Positions 33,346 to 41,756 of a stretch of DNA of 64,000 nucleotides are shown piece after piece. Within the stretch, counting starts at the first letter, position 1. Each line of letters begins with the position of its first letter. Both the position numbers and the translations under genes were made by a program. Source of the stretch: Algoriphagus winogradskyi (lineage in GTDB: Bacteria > Bacteroidota > Bacteroidia > Cytophagales > Cyclobacteriaceae); contig NZ_FXUA01000001.1 of the NCBI RefSeq assembly GCF_900182815.1, positions 620,001 through 684,000 of the forward strand. Reading direction: 5' to 3'. The notes below the pieces were generated by a model, which was not told the origin of the DNA, did no database searches, and saw nothing but the letters and a program-made list of their open reading frames with translations.

Positions 33346-34638
33346 TTTCCCGAAGCGCACGGAAAAAATGTGGAAATGATCCAAAAAGTTATAGTTGATA
33401 TCCCAGCCATTTTGCTTGCAAATCTCTTTCACGATGGCCAACCCCAATCCACTGTTAGTGGTCTCAGTGGTGGAAATAGAAAAACGCTTAAACAGTAAAT
33501 CCTGATTTAACGCCTCATTGCCTGAATTCTTAAAAGAAAAGCCAGTTTCATCCCATTCCACACTGACTTCACCATTTTTGGAAGTGTGTCTAATTGCATT
33601 GGAAAGCAGATTATTAACTACTGTTTCCGCCAGAAATTTACTGCACAGAAACACGCATTTTCCAAGTGCTTTTTTATGAAAGTCCAACTGCTTTTCAACA
33701 ATATAATCCTGAAGCAGCTCTTCACTTTTTTCTACTTTCTCCGCAAAATCTATTTCTGAAATATCTGAAAACTTGCTGTTGTCAATTCTAGCCAGTAAAA
33801 GTAAATTTTTGTTCACCCGAGTAAGTCTTGCCAGTGGAATCTGTATGGCATTTACCAATTCCGACTGCTCAGAACTGAGTTTTTCATCCTGAAAAAGCAT
33901 GTCCAACTTGGATTTCAGCAAGGCAATCGGAGTTTGCAGTTCATGAGAAGCATTGGCAACAAAGGCTTTCTGTTGATTGTATGCGCTAACATTTTCAGAT
34001 ATCAGCTTAGATATCGTTCGATTCAATGCGTCAAATTCCTCAATATCAGTAGGCTCAAAACTCACTTCCTTACTCATGCTCAAGTCAAAAGATTTCAACT
34101 TATTCAGTGTACTTTCAAATGGGTCCCAGACACTTTTAGAAATCTTCCTGTTGAGCTGTATAAATCCAAAAACTAAAATCCCATAGAGAACGACCGTCAC
34201 AAGGCCTATTGCAAAAATAGTCTCATAGGCTTCCTCCACGTTGGTCTCAATATTGAGCAGGTAAGGCTTCTTATCAATCTGAATTACCGTTTGAAGACCA
34301 CGAAAACGATCCCATTCACCCTCGTATTCATTGTATTTAGTTACTTCATAAATACTGTCCTGTCTTGTTATATTTTCAGAAATCGCCATAATGGATGAAC
34401 TCGGCTGCAAGGTATTCCAGGTGTGGAGAATCGTTTCCAAGTCATGTCCCGACACATGAGCCTGCTCAAATCGGTTCTCGATCCGCTCCATGATTATCTC
34501 ATGATTATCATCTATCTCTGTCACCCAGATCCAGTCCACTACCAGAAAATATAGTGGGATGCTGACCAACAGTATGACCATAGCATATATTGTAAAAGCT
34601 TTGAAAGGCTTGTCGAGAAGTTTGATCATAGTTCCCAT
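33340..34638 (-). CDS. Sensor histidine kinase of the OmpR-type two-component pair
   Basis: A 432-residue inner-membrane kinase. Two membrane helices (about 15-35 and 140-162) bracket a periplasmic sensor of about 105 residues; then a HAMP-like linker, the H-box FVANASHELQTPIALLKSKLDML (phosphorylated His near 232), N-box TVVNNLLSNAIRHTSKNG and G-box NSGLGLAIVKEICKQNGW. No recognisable named sensor domain. The gene overlaps the response regulator gene by 13 bases; together with PepSY, receptor and the two glycosyltransferases it reads as one operon, which suggests the signal is envelope-related. Confidence 0.93.
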   Translation of the reverse strand: MGTMIKLLDKPFKAFTIYAMVILLVSIPLYFLVVDWIWVTEIDDNHEIIMERIENRFEQAHVSGHDLETILHTWNTLQPSSSIMAISENITRQDSIYEVTKYNEYEGEWDRFRGLQTVIQIDKKPYLLNIETNVEEAYETIFAIGLVTVVLYGILVFGFIQLNRKISKSVWDPFESTLNKLKSFDLSMSKEVSFEPTDIEEFDALNRTISKLISENVSAYNQQKAFVANASHELQTPIALLKSKLDMLFQDEKLSSEQSELVNAIQIPLARLTRVNKNLLLLARIDNSKFSDISEIDFAEKVEKSEELLQDYIVEKQLDFHKKALGKCVFLCSKFLAETVVNNLLSNAIRHTSKNGEVSVEWDETGFSFKNSGNEALNQDLLFKRFSISTTETTNSGLGLAIVKEICKQNGWDINYNFLDHFHIFSVRFGKF

Positions 34639-35300
34639 TTATATCCCGTGCCATACATCGTTTTCAAATAGTTACCATAGCCCGCTTCGCTAAGCTTTTT
34701 CTTCAGATTTTTGACATGGGCATAGACGAAATCATGACTATCAAACATATCCGCCAAATCCCCCGAAAGATGCTCTGCCAAAGCACTTTTTGATAAAACC
34801 CGATTCTTATTCCCAATGAAAAATAATAATAAGTCGTATTCTTTCTTGGTCAAAAGAATAGCGATATTTCCTATGTGGACTGTTTTTGAAAGTAAATCAA
34901 TTTTTATCTCATTCTGGATAATAAGGTTGGAGGGATCAAATTGCTTCCTACGAATCACTGAGTGAATCCGTGCCGCCAACTCGGAGTGGTGAAATGGCTT
35001 GGCTAAGTAATCATCCGCGCCGATGTTTAAACCCTTGATCTTGTCTTCCAAGGTATTCTTGGCAGAAATAATAATCACGCCGTCCTGCTTATTCTGACTT
35101 CTCAGATGCTCCAGAATATCAAACCCATCTCCACCGGGCAGCATTAGGTCAAGCAAAATGCAATCGTATTGGTAGAGACTCACTTTTTCTTTAGCTGTCG
35201 CAAAGTCGCTAGCTGTTTCACAGCGATAATCCTCCTCGGAGAGGTATTTCACAATATCCCTTGCTAGCTCCTTTTCGTCTTCAATCACCAAGATTTTCAT
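34626..35300 (-). CDS. OmpR/PmrA-type response regulator
   Basis: A 224-residue regulator with a receiver domain (acidic pocket IEDEKE, phosphoacceptor Asp51 in YDCILLDLMLPGGDGF, Lys101 in DDYLAKPF) and an OmpR winged helix ending in KNLKKKLSEAGYGNYLKTMYGTGYKWEL. It is the first gene of the operon with the sensor kinase, PepSY-like protein, barrel receptor, GT2 and ArnT-like transferase. OmpR-family dimers read direct repeats with 11-bp period; the array at 27349-27387 and the pair at 33328-33345 are candidate targets. Confidence 0.94.
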   Translation of the reverse strand: MKILVIEDEKELARDIVKYLSEEDYRCETASDFATAKEKVSLYQYDCILLDLMLPGGDGFDILEHLRSQNKQDGVIIISAKNTLEDKIKGLNIGADDYLAKPFHHSELAARIHSVIRRKQFDPSNLIIQNEIKIDLLSKTVHIGNIAILLTKKEYDLLLFFIGNKNRVLSKSALAEHLSGDLADMFDSHDFVYAHVKNLKKKLSEAGYGNYLKTMYGTGYKWEL

Positions 35301-35698
35301 TGTTTCAAATTAAGCATTGAATTTGGAAGGAAATTAGAAGATGTGAATATTCAGTGATCAATTTTCAAATTCAATGATCAAGAAAGAAGAAAAATTCTTT
35401 TCACCGCAACCTCGTGAAGACTTCGGAGTTTTAGCAAAGAAACTTTAAATTGAATCCTTTGCAATTTTCTTTGCGTCTTGTCGCCGTGGCGGGATGATAA
35501 ATGTTTAATGACCAATTTTCAAACTCAATTGTCAAGGAAAAACCCGCCCTATCCCTGGCGTCGCTGCGACGCCGCGAGCCAATTTCTGGCACATCCCAAA
35601 CTCAATCATTATGTTTCTGTGAATTCTTACAACTGGGTATCTTCCTATCAAACGATTTTTTACTTTTGAAGAGTTAGTATTTACTAAACCTTACACCT
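35301..35698. repeat. Intergenic region of degraded repeats
   Basis: Between the regulator operon and the glycerophosphodiesterase gene (398 bases) no convincing gene is seen. It holds a direct repeat of 30 bases with 25 matches (35353-35382 and 35507-35536, core CAATTTTCAAA), a short palindrome CGCCGTGGCG (35482-35491) also found at 62602 and 62685, and a GC-rich inverted piece near 35560 (GGCGTCGCTGCGACGCC). A single TACTTTTG (35661-35668) fits a -7 promoter box for the next gene. Confidence 0.55.
35661..35668 (+). promoter_or_regulatory. -7-type promoter box before the glycerophosphodiesterase gene
   Basis: TACTTTTG matches TAnnTTTG and lies 32 bases before the ATG at 35699. No good TTTG box is found at the -33 distance. 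Confidence 0.4.
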
Positions 35699-36481
35699 AT
35701 GCGTTTCGCACTTTTCACTCTTCTTACTTTTTTGATAGCAAGCTCCGCTTCCTTTGCACAAAAAACATTTCACAAAAATAAAGTAATCGCTCACCGTGGC
35801 GCGTGGAAAGCACAAGCACATCCTCAGAACTCTTTGGCTTCTCTCAAAGAAGCTGTGAAGCTAGGCTGTGAAGGTTCTGAGTTTGATGTGTGGATGACTT
35901 CCGATGGAGTTTTAGTAGTAAATCATGATGCGGATTTCGAAGGTATGGAAATCGAAACCTCTACTTATAAAGACCTTTTAACCATTAAACATGAAAATGG
36001 CGAGAAGCTTTCTACCGTAGAAGAATACCTAAAAGCTGGCAAAAAACAGAAAGGCACCAAGTTGATTTTTGAAATCAAGCCATCCAAAATCTCTGTGGAA
36101 CGCAGCATAGAGGTTGCAGAAAAATCCGTGTTGGCTGTCAAGAAAATGAAAGCTCAAAAATGGGTGGATTACATCACATTCAGCTACGAAGGCGGTTTGA
36201 AGGCTATTGAAATGGATCCCAATGCAAATGTAGCTTACTTGACAGGAGACAAGACTCCAGCAGAATTGAAAGAGGCTGGATTTTTCGGCTTTGATTACAA
36301 TATTAATCTGCTGAAAAAGAATCCTCAATGGATCAAAGAAGCACAGGATCTGGGGCTAACAGTAAATGCTTGGACAGTGAACTCTGCGGAAGATTTGAAT
36401 TGGTTTCTTGATCAAAACCCGGATTTCATCACCACAGATGAGCCGGAGTTATTATTTAAACTGATCCAAGAAAGGAAGTAA
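35699..36481 (+). CDS. Exported glycerophosphodiester phosphodiesterase
   Basis: Hydrolyses glycerophosphodiesters to glycerol 3-phosphate and an alcohol. The 260-residue protein has signal peptide MRFALFTLLTFLIASSASFAQ, so it is periplasmic or secreted. GDPD signatures: KVIAHRGAWKAQAHPQNSLASLKEAVKLGCEGSEFDVWMTSDGVLVVNHDADFEG, which contains the catalytic His-Arg and the metal-binding Glu/Asp pair and second His, then KLIFEIKP and, at the end, GLTVNAWTVNSAEDLNWFLDQNPDFITTDEP. Normal length. Single gene; the next gene downstream is the 7TM sensor, 108 bases away. Confidence 0.94.
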   Translation: MRFALFTLLTFLIASSASFAQKTFHKNKVIAHRGAWKAQAHPQNSLASLKEAVKLGCEGSEFDVWMTSDGVLVVNHDADFEGMEIETSTYKDLLTIKHENGEKLSTVEEYLKAGKKQKGTKLIFEIKPSKISVERSIEVAEKSVLAVKKMKAQKWVDYITFSYEGGLKAIEMDPNANVAYLTGDKTPAELKEAGFFGFDYNINLLKKNPQWIKEAQDLGLTVNAWTVNSAEDLNWFLDQNPDFITTDEPELLFKLIQERK

Positions 36482-36541
36482 TCACGGCGCTTCGACTGCT
36501 GACTATTTTCAAATAAACCCTTCGATTTCACAAACCAAAAG

Positions 36542-36585
36542 CATTGGGTGTCGTTTTTGTTCCTTCTACAGGAATATACCCAATG
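36542..36585 (+). promoter_or_regulatory. Inverted repeat in front of the 7TM sensor gene
   Basis: CATTGGGT (36542-36549) and ACCCAATG (36578-36585) form a perfect 8-bp inverted repeat with 28 bases between, ending 4 bases before the ATG at 36590. It may occlude the start in RNA or be a protein site. Confidence 0.35.
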
Positions 36586-36589
36586 TTTT

Positions 36590-38470
36590 ATGGACAAGTT
36601 TTATCGAAATGTATTTGTACTCCTGAGTGCAGTGAGCAGTTTGTTGTCTTCCTATGCACTTGCCCAATCATCCCAGTACACTTTTCAAATCAACGATCAG
36701 CTTGACGAAAGAATCTATGCGATAGACCGCCTTACTTTCTATGAAGACCAGAGCAACGAGCTGGAGCTTAGCGACATACTCTCCAATCCAATTAACGGCA
36801 AACTCAAGATCAATCCTGACTTCAACAAAAATAAGTTTTCAACCGAAAGTACCTATTGGGTCAAAGTTGCAATTCAGAAAACACCGCAAAGTAACAAGCA
36901 GTGGCTGATGGAATTTTATGATCAGACGATTGATCAAATAACAGCATACATACCCTCAGAAAGCGGATATAAAGAATTAAAACTCGGTGATAAGGCACCT
37001 TTTGGAGACAGAATCTTTGCACATAAAAACTTTCACATCCCTGTAGAAAATGAAACTCCAGGAATAGCCACCTATTATTTCAAAATCAAATCTTCGCAGA
37101 AGGCTGACATACGAATTGCCTTCAGATCCTACAATCGCTTCATCTATTATGCACTAAATGAGTACTTCCTTTATGGCATTTTCTATGGAATGATTCTGAT
37201 TATTTCACTTTACAATGGATTGATTTATCTGGCTATTAAAGAGGTGAAATACTTGTATTATGTATTCTACTTACTAAGCGTAGGTATTTTTGCAGCTTGT
37301 GTAGATGGGATCGCATTCCAGTATTTATGGCCCAATCATCCCGAGTGGAACCAGCCTATATCGGGCCTCTCCAGCTTTTTGATCATCGTATTTGCGCTGC
37401 TTTTCTCCACTCACTTCCTCAATTTGAAGAGGAGATTCCCCAGCATGCATCGCTGCTTTCATGTATTGCTCTTAGCTAAAACAATTCTTTTCGCAGCTGG
37501 AATTGCTTTTTTTCCAGCGCTGTTAGAAATTCAGATTTACGATATCATTCCCTTCTTTCTCATACTTTTTTCCAGCGTTTATGTCTTGGTAAAAGGCTAC
37601 AGCGTAGCACGTTTATTTGTAATTGCTTATGCTATTCTTTTTTTGGGAGTAGCACTGAAAGCAATGGTCCACACAGCCATTATTCCACACAGCACAGTAA
37701 TTTACTACAGTTTGCACATTGCCTTTCTGATGGAGATGTTGCTGCTAACTTTGGCACTTGGTGATCGGGTGAAAATTCTAAAAGACAATCGTGATCGGGC
37801 ATTACTTCGCTCTCTTCGTCAAGCAGAGGCAAATGCCCAGCTGAAAGAAAAGGTCAATAGAGAATTGGAGCAAAGAGTCAATGAAAGAACTCAGGAACTG
37901 GCTAAAAAGAACCAACTCCTCCTAGAATACAATCAGCAGATCCTAGAAAAGGATGAAGAAATTAAGCGTATTAACTCCATTTTGGATAAAGACATCTGGA
38001 AGCTAAAGTCTCAGATCAAGGAGAACCTACAGGCGAGAATCACCAATAAACGGATGAGCTATGAAGATTTCAAAAAGATATTCCCAGATTCTACCGCTTG
38101 CCTTCGCTACTTGGAGCAAGTCAAATGGGACAATGGATTTTCATGCAAAGCTTGTGAGCATACTAAATTCTCGAAGAGCTCAAAGGTTTTTCACCGTCGA
38201 TGCTCACGTTGCGGTCATATAGAATCAGCTACTGCCGGGACGATTTTCCACGGTATCCGTCTCCCGATTGAAAAAGCATTTTACCTGTCCTACACCGTCA
38301 TTTCCGAGCATAGCAAACTCACGCTGGAAGAGCTTTCCCAGTTGCTGGATCTCAGAGTAAACGCGATAAGTAGCTTCAGGGTAAAGGTCAAATTGCAACT
38401 TGAAATGAAGGGGATTCATCAACCTGAATGGGAGGACATCGTGCTGGAGCGATCGCATGAACTCAACTGA
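36590..38470 (+). CDS. 7TM-DISM sensor with transposase-derived zinc ribbon (IS1595 type) at the C-terminus
   Basis: A 626-residue membrane protein. I choose the ATG at 36590, which begins the signal peptide MDKFYRNVFVLLSAVSSLL...ALAQ. Seen in order: extracytoplasmic 7TMR-DISMED2-like beta domain (about 27-180, with STYWVKVAI and FHIPV), seven hydrophobic helices (about 190-390), a long coiled coil (about 395-480), then a zinc ribbon with C519-x2-C522 and C538-x2-C541, followed by SATAGTIFHGIRLPIEKAFYLSY and a helix-turn-helix-like LTLEELSQLLDLRVNAISSFRVKV. The last 120 residues align with the N-terminus of the IS1595-type transposase at 48859 (shared FPD...C, GxxCKxC, CxxCG, SGT/AGT, LPI, L..LGM/L.LR) but no DDE domain follows. 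It lies directly before SusC, so it may be a membrane-tethered regulator of that locus. Confidence 0.8.
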   Translation: MDKFYRNVFVLLSAVSSLLSSYALAQSSQYTFQINDQLDERIYAIDRLTFYEDQSNELELSDILSNPINGKLKINPDFNKNKFSTESTYWVKVAIQKTPQSNKQWLMEFYDQTIDQITAYIPSESGYKELKLGDKAPFGDRIFAHKNFHIPVENETPGIATYYFKIKSSQKADIRIAFRSYNRFIYYALNEYFLYGIFYGMILIISLYNGLIYLAIKEVKYLYYVFYLLSVGIFAACVDGIAFQYLWPNHPEWNQPISGLSSFLIIVFALLFSTHFLNLKRRFPSMHRCFHVLLLAKTILFAAGIAFFPALLEIQIYDIIPFFLILFSSVYVLVKGYSVARLFVIAYAILFLGVALKAMVHTAIIPHSTVIYYSLHIAFLMEMLLLTLALGDRVKILKDNRDRALLRSLRQAEANAQLKEKVNRELEQRVNERTQELAKKNQLLLEYNQQILEKDEEIKRINSILDKDIWKLKSQIKENLQARITNKRMSYEDFKKIFPDSTACLRYLEQVKWDNGFSCKACEHTKFSKSSKVFHRRCSRCGHIESATAGTIFHGIRLPIEKAFYLSYTVISEHSKLTLEELSQLLDLRVNAISSFRVKVKLQLEMKGIHQPEWEDIVLERSHELN

Positions 38471-38653
38471 TTTCAAGCAATTATCATTGGTAGTCAAATC
38501 CTGATAATAAAGCGTGAACGAATTTCTAAAAACCCCCTAAATTAATTAAATAGACGTTTTTTCAATGAAAACAAAGCAGGAATTGACATCCAGAAATCGT
38601 TAGTTCCCAAACATTTTTTCAATCGATTTCGAAGTTATTTTTTCTTAAAATCT

Positions 38654-38684
38654 TCCAGTGGTGGTAGTTTCATTTACCACTGGA
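38654..38684 (+). promoter_or_regulatory. Perfect inverted repeat upstream of susC
   Basis: TCCAGTGGT (38654-38662) and ACCACTGGA (38676-38684) form a 9-bp inverted repeat with a 13-base loop, 49 bases before the SusC start. Candidate operator, or leader hairpin in the susCD mRNA. Confidence 0.5.
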
Positions 38685-38732
38685 GCAAGTATGTGTCTCT
38701 AGTTATTAACTAAACCAAACCCAATACGCCAA

Positions 38733-41700
38733 ATGGAAAAATTGCTACCTGAGCGGGGAAATACTTGGCATCTGAACAAGTATATAATTTTAGCCCTTCT
38801 CCTATTCTCATTCTTTACTGTCCATGATTCGTTTGGACAAAATGTTCCGGTCAGCGGCACTGTTGTCGATGACACTGGATTTCCTCTTCCAGGAGTGAAT
38901 GTGGTCATCAAAGGAACCACCAACGGAACTGTCACTGACCTTGATGGTAAGTATTCCTTAGAAGTCCCAGAAGCCGCAGTTTTGGTATTCACCTTCGTGG
39001 GATTTCAAACGGTAGAGGAGCCAATAAATGGAAGAACTACCATTAACGTGACACTTGGAGAAGATCTATCTGATCTTGATGAGTTTGTAGTCGTCGGATA
39101 TGGTATTCAGCGTAAAAGCGATTTGACAGGTGCGATCTCCAGTGTCAAATCTGAAGATATCAGTCGACTGCCTGTTTCCGATGTGACCCAATCCCTTCAA
39201 GGACGCGTCAGTGGTGTTCAGATTACCCAAAATTCCGGTGCTCCAGGAGCGGGCTCTACAGTTAGGATTCGTGGTGTCGGTACATTGAACAATTCAAATC
39301 CTCTGTATGTAGTCGACGGGATGCTGCTTGATGATATCAATTTCCTAAACCCAAATGATGTGGAATCCATGGAGGTATTGAAAGATGCCTCTGCCACGGC
39401 TATTTACGGATCGAGAGGTGCAAATGGGGTAATCATCGTCACTACGAAACAAGGTTCATTTGACACAGATACGCGAGTAACTGTGGATGCATACACAGGT
39501 GTGCAGCAAGTAGCTAATAAAATCAACCTCGTAAACGCCCGTGAATTTGCGCAGCTGGCAAATGAGCTGGAACAAAATGTAGGGAATCAGCCAATTTATA
39601 ATGTAAATGATTACCAGGAAGGAACAGATTGGCAAGATTACATCTTCAGAAATGCTCCAATCAATAACATTAGCATTGGCGCGAATGGAGGTTCAGCGAA
39701 AACAAACTTCAACCTAAGTGCGAATTACTTCAATCAACAAGGTGTGGTCAAAGAATCAGAATTCGAACGTTTGACAATCCGATTGAACAACCAGTACAAA
39801 ATGAGCGAAGCAGTGACTTTTGGTCACAACCTTTCTTTCATCTATTACAATCAGCAAAATGAGCCTGGGGTAATTGGAAATGCATATCGTGCGTATCCGA
39901 TTTTCGAGCCTACTCAGCCTGATGGAAGCTATACCAACACAGCTCCAGTAGGAAATCCCGCTGCACAATTTGAGTACAACTCAAATAACCGCACCAACAA
40001 CTACCGTGGAGTGGGTAACTTCTTCATGGATGTGAAATTCCTTAAGAACTTCACCTTCCGAAGTAATGTTGGGCTAGACCTGGTATTTCAGGACTCTAAG
40101 AGCTTTACTCCTGTTTACTTTGTCTCCCCTACCCAGCAGAATCCCGAGAATTCTGTAAATGTTTCCAATATGAGAAATACAAATATTCTCTGGGAGAATA
40201 CACTGAACTACAGCAAAGAGTGGGAAGACCATCGGCTTAACTTGCTGGGCGGTATTACCACCCAAGATTTCTATACAGAATCCCTAGGTGGAGGAAGAAG
40301 GAATCTTCCAGGTGAAGACCCTTCACTTTGGTATTTGAATGCCGGTGAACTGACCTCCCAGACCAATTCTAATTCAGGAGAGTCCTGGGCTATGCTTTCC
40401 TACCTTTTCAGAGCAAATTATACGTTCAAAAACAAGTTTCTCTTTACAGGTACATTTAGAAGAGATGGATCTAGCCGATTTGGGGAAGAGAGAAGATATG
40501 GAAATTTCCCTTCCATTGCACTTGGGTATAATATCATCGAAGAAGGATTCCTTCAAAACCAAAATTTTCTTTCCAATCTGAAAATACGCGGTAGCTGGGG
40601 AAAAATCGGAAACGACAAGATCTATGTATATGAAGGCCGTCCTGTAGTAAATGGAAATCAAAACGCCGTATTCGGTGAAAATGAAGAGTTGGTTTACGGT
40701 GCGACAATAACCAGGCTTTCTAATCCATTTATTCAATGGGAAGAAACAGTTACCTCAAATATTGGTTTCGAGTTTGGCTTTTTTAATGAGAAATTGACAG
40801 GTGAGTTGGACTATTACACTAGAACCACCAACGACATCCTGGTAGCAGTTCCGATTCCATCTTATGTTGGTGCATCCAACAATCCTGTTGTCAATGCAGC
40901 AAATGTGAAGAATTCAGGGGTTGACCTTACGTTAAATTGGAGAGATCAAAAAGGTGACTTTTCCTACAATTTTGGAATCGTTGCTTCCACTGTGAATAAC
41001 GAAGTATTGGATTTGGGAGATGGTAATGAGGCTATCTTCGGAGGAGCTGTAGGAATCTCAGGCTACCTCGGGTCCAGAACGATCGTAGGTGAATCAATCG
41101 GACATTACTATGGCTACAAGACAGCAGGTGTGTTCCAAAATGAAGCTGACCTTTCTTCCATTCCAAAGCGAGGACCAGAAGTAGCTGGTGACTTAATCTA
41201 TGAAGATACCAATGGAGACGGAGTTGTCAACAGCAATGACCGGGTAATTCTTGGAAGCCCAATTCCTGATCTGGTTTACGGTTTCAATTTCGGCTTTGAC
41301 TACAAAGGCTTTGATCTAAGTGCAGATTTCAACGGTACACTCGGAAACGAAATCTACAATGCGAAGAAGCAAACCCGCTTCAACACCTACAATTTTGAAA
41401 CAAGCTACTTAGACAGATGGACCGGTGAAGGCACAAGTAATTCTGAACCTAGAGTTACGAATGGCGGACACAACTACGAAGTCTCTGATAGATTTGTAGA
41501 AGACGGTTCATTCTTGAGATTGAGAAACATCCAAGTTGGCTACAACTTCTCTGAGGTTGTTTTAAGTAAGGTAAAGCTTCAAAACTTCCGAGTTTACCTA
41601 TCCGGCACAAATGTCTTGACATGGACAAAATACTCAGGATACACGCCTGAAATCGGCGGTGGAAATGTACTAGGAACTGGATATGACAGCGGTCTATACC

Positions 41701-41744
41701 CAGTAGCAAGAACGTTTAACGTAGGCGTCTCAGCCAGCTTCTAA
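38733..41744 (+). CDS. SusC/RagA family TonB-linked outer-membrane transporter
   Basis: Imports oligosaccharides across the outer membrane together with its SusD partner, driven by TonB. The 1003-residue protein has a signal peptide (ending near VHDSFGQ), a carboxypeptidase-like domain (about 37-112: VSGTVVDDTGFPLPGVNVVIKGTTNGTVTDLDGKYSL), the SusC-type TonB box region DEFVVVGYGIQRKSDLTGAISSV, the plug (LQGRVSGVQITQNSGAPGAGSTVRIRGVGTLNNSNPLYVVDGM, DASATAIYGSRGANGVIIVTTK) and a barrel ending in ARTFNVGVSASF. The neighbour SusD begins 12 bases after its stop. Ligand is likely a beta-1,2-glucan oligosaccharide, judged from the GH144-like gene that follows. Confidence 0.95.
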   Translation: MEKLLPERGNTWHLNKYIILALLLFSFFTVHDSFGQNVPVSGTVVDDTGFPLPGVNVVIKGTTNGTVTDLDGKYSLEVPEAAVLVFTFVGFQTVEEPINGRTTINVTLGEDLSDLDEFVVVGYGIQRKSDLTGAISSVKSEDISRLPVSDVTQSLQGRVSGVQITQNSGAPGAGSTVRIRGVGTLNNSNPLYVVDGMLLDDINFLNPNDVESMEVLKDASATAIYGSRGANGVIIVTTKQGSFDTDTRVTVDAYTGVQQVANKINLVNAREFAQLANELEQNVGNQPIYNVNDYQEGTDWQDYIFRNAPINNISIGANGGSAKTNFNLSANYFNQQGVVKESEFERLTIRLNNQYKMSEAVTFGHNLSFIYYNQQNEPGVIGNAYRAYPIFEPTQPDGSYTNTAPVGNPAAQFEYNSNNRTNNYRGVGNFFMDVKFLKNFTFRSNVGLDLVFQDSKSFTPVYFVSPTQQNPENSVNVSNMRNTNILWENTLNYSKEWEDHRLNLLGGITTQDFYTESLGGGRRNLPGEDPSLWYLNAGELTSQTNSNSGESWAMLSYLFRANYTFKNKFLFTGTFRRDGSSRFGEERRYGNFPSIALGYNIIEEGFLQNQNFLSNLKIRGSWGKIGNDKIYVYEGRPVVNGNQNAVFGENEELVYGATITRLSNPFIQWEETVTSNIGFEFGFFNEKLTGELDYYTRTTNDILVAVPIPSYVGASNNPVVNAANVKNSGVDLTLNWRDQKGDFSYNFGIVASTVNNEVLDLGDGNEAIFGGAVGISGYLGSRTIVGESIGHYYGYKTAGVFQNEADLSSIPKRGPEVAGDLIYEDTNGDGVVNSNDRVILGSPIPDLVYGFNFGFDYKGFDLSADFNGTLGNEIYNAKKQTRFNTYNFETSYLDRWTGEGTSNSEPRVTNGGHNYEVSDRFVEDGSFLRLRNIQVGYNFSEVVLSKVKLQNFRVYLSGTNVLTWTKYSGYTPEIGGGNVLGTGYDSGLYPVARTFNVGVSASF

Positions 41745-41756
41745 ACCCAAAAACAA

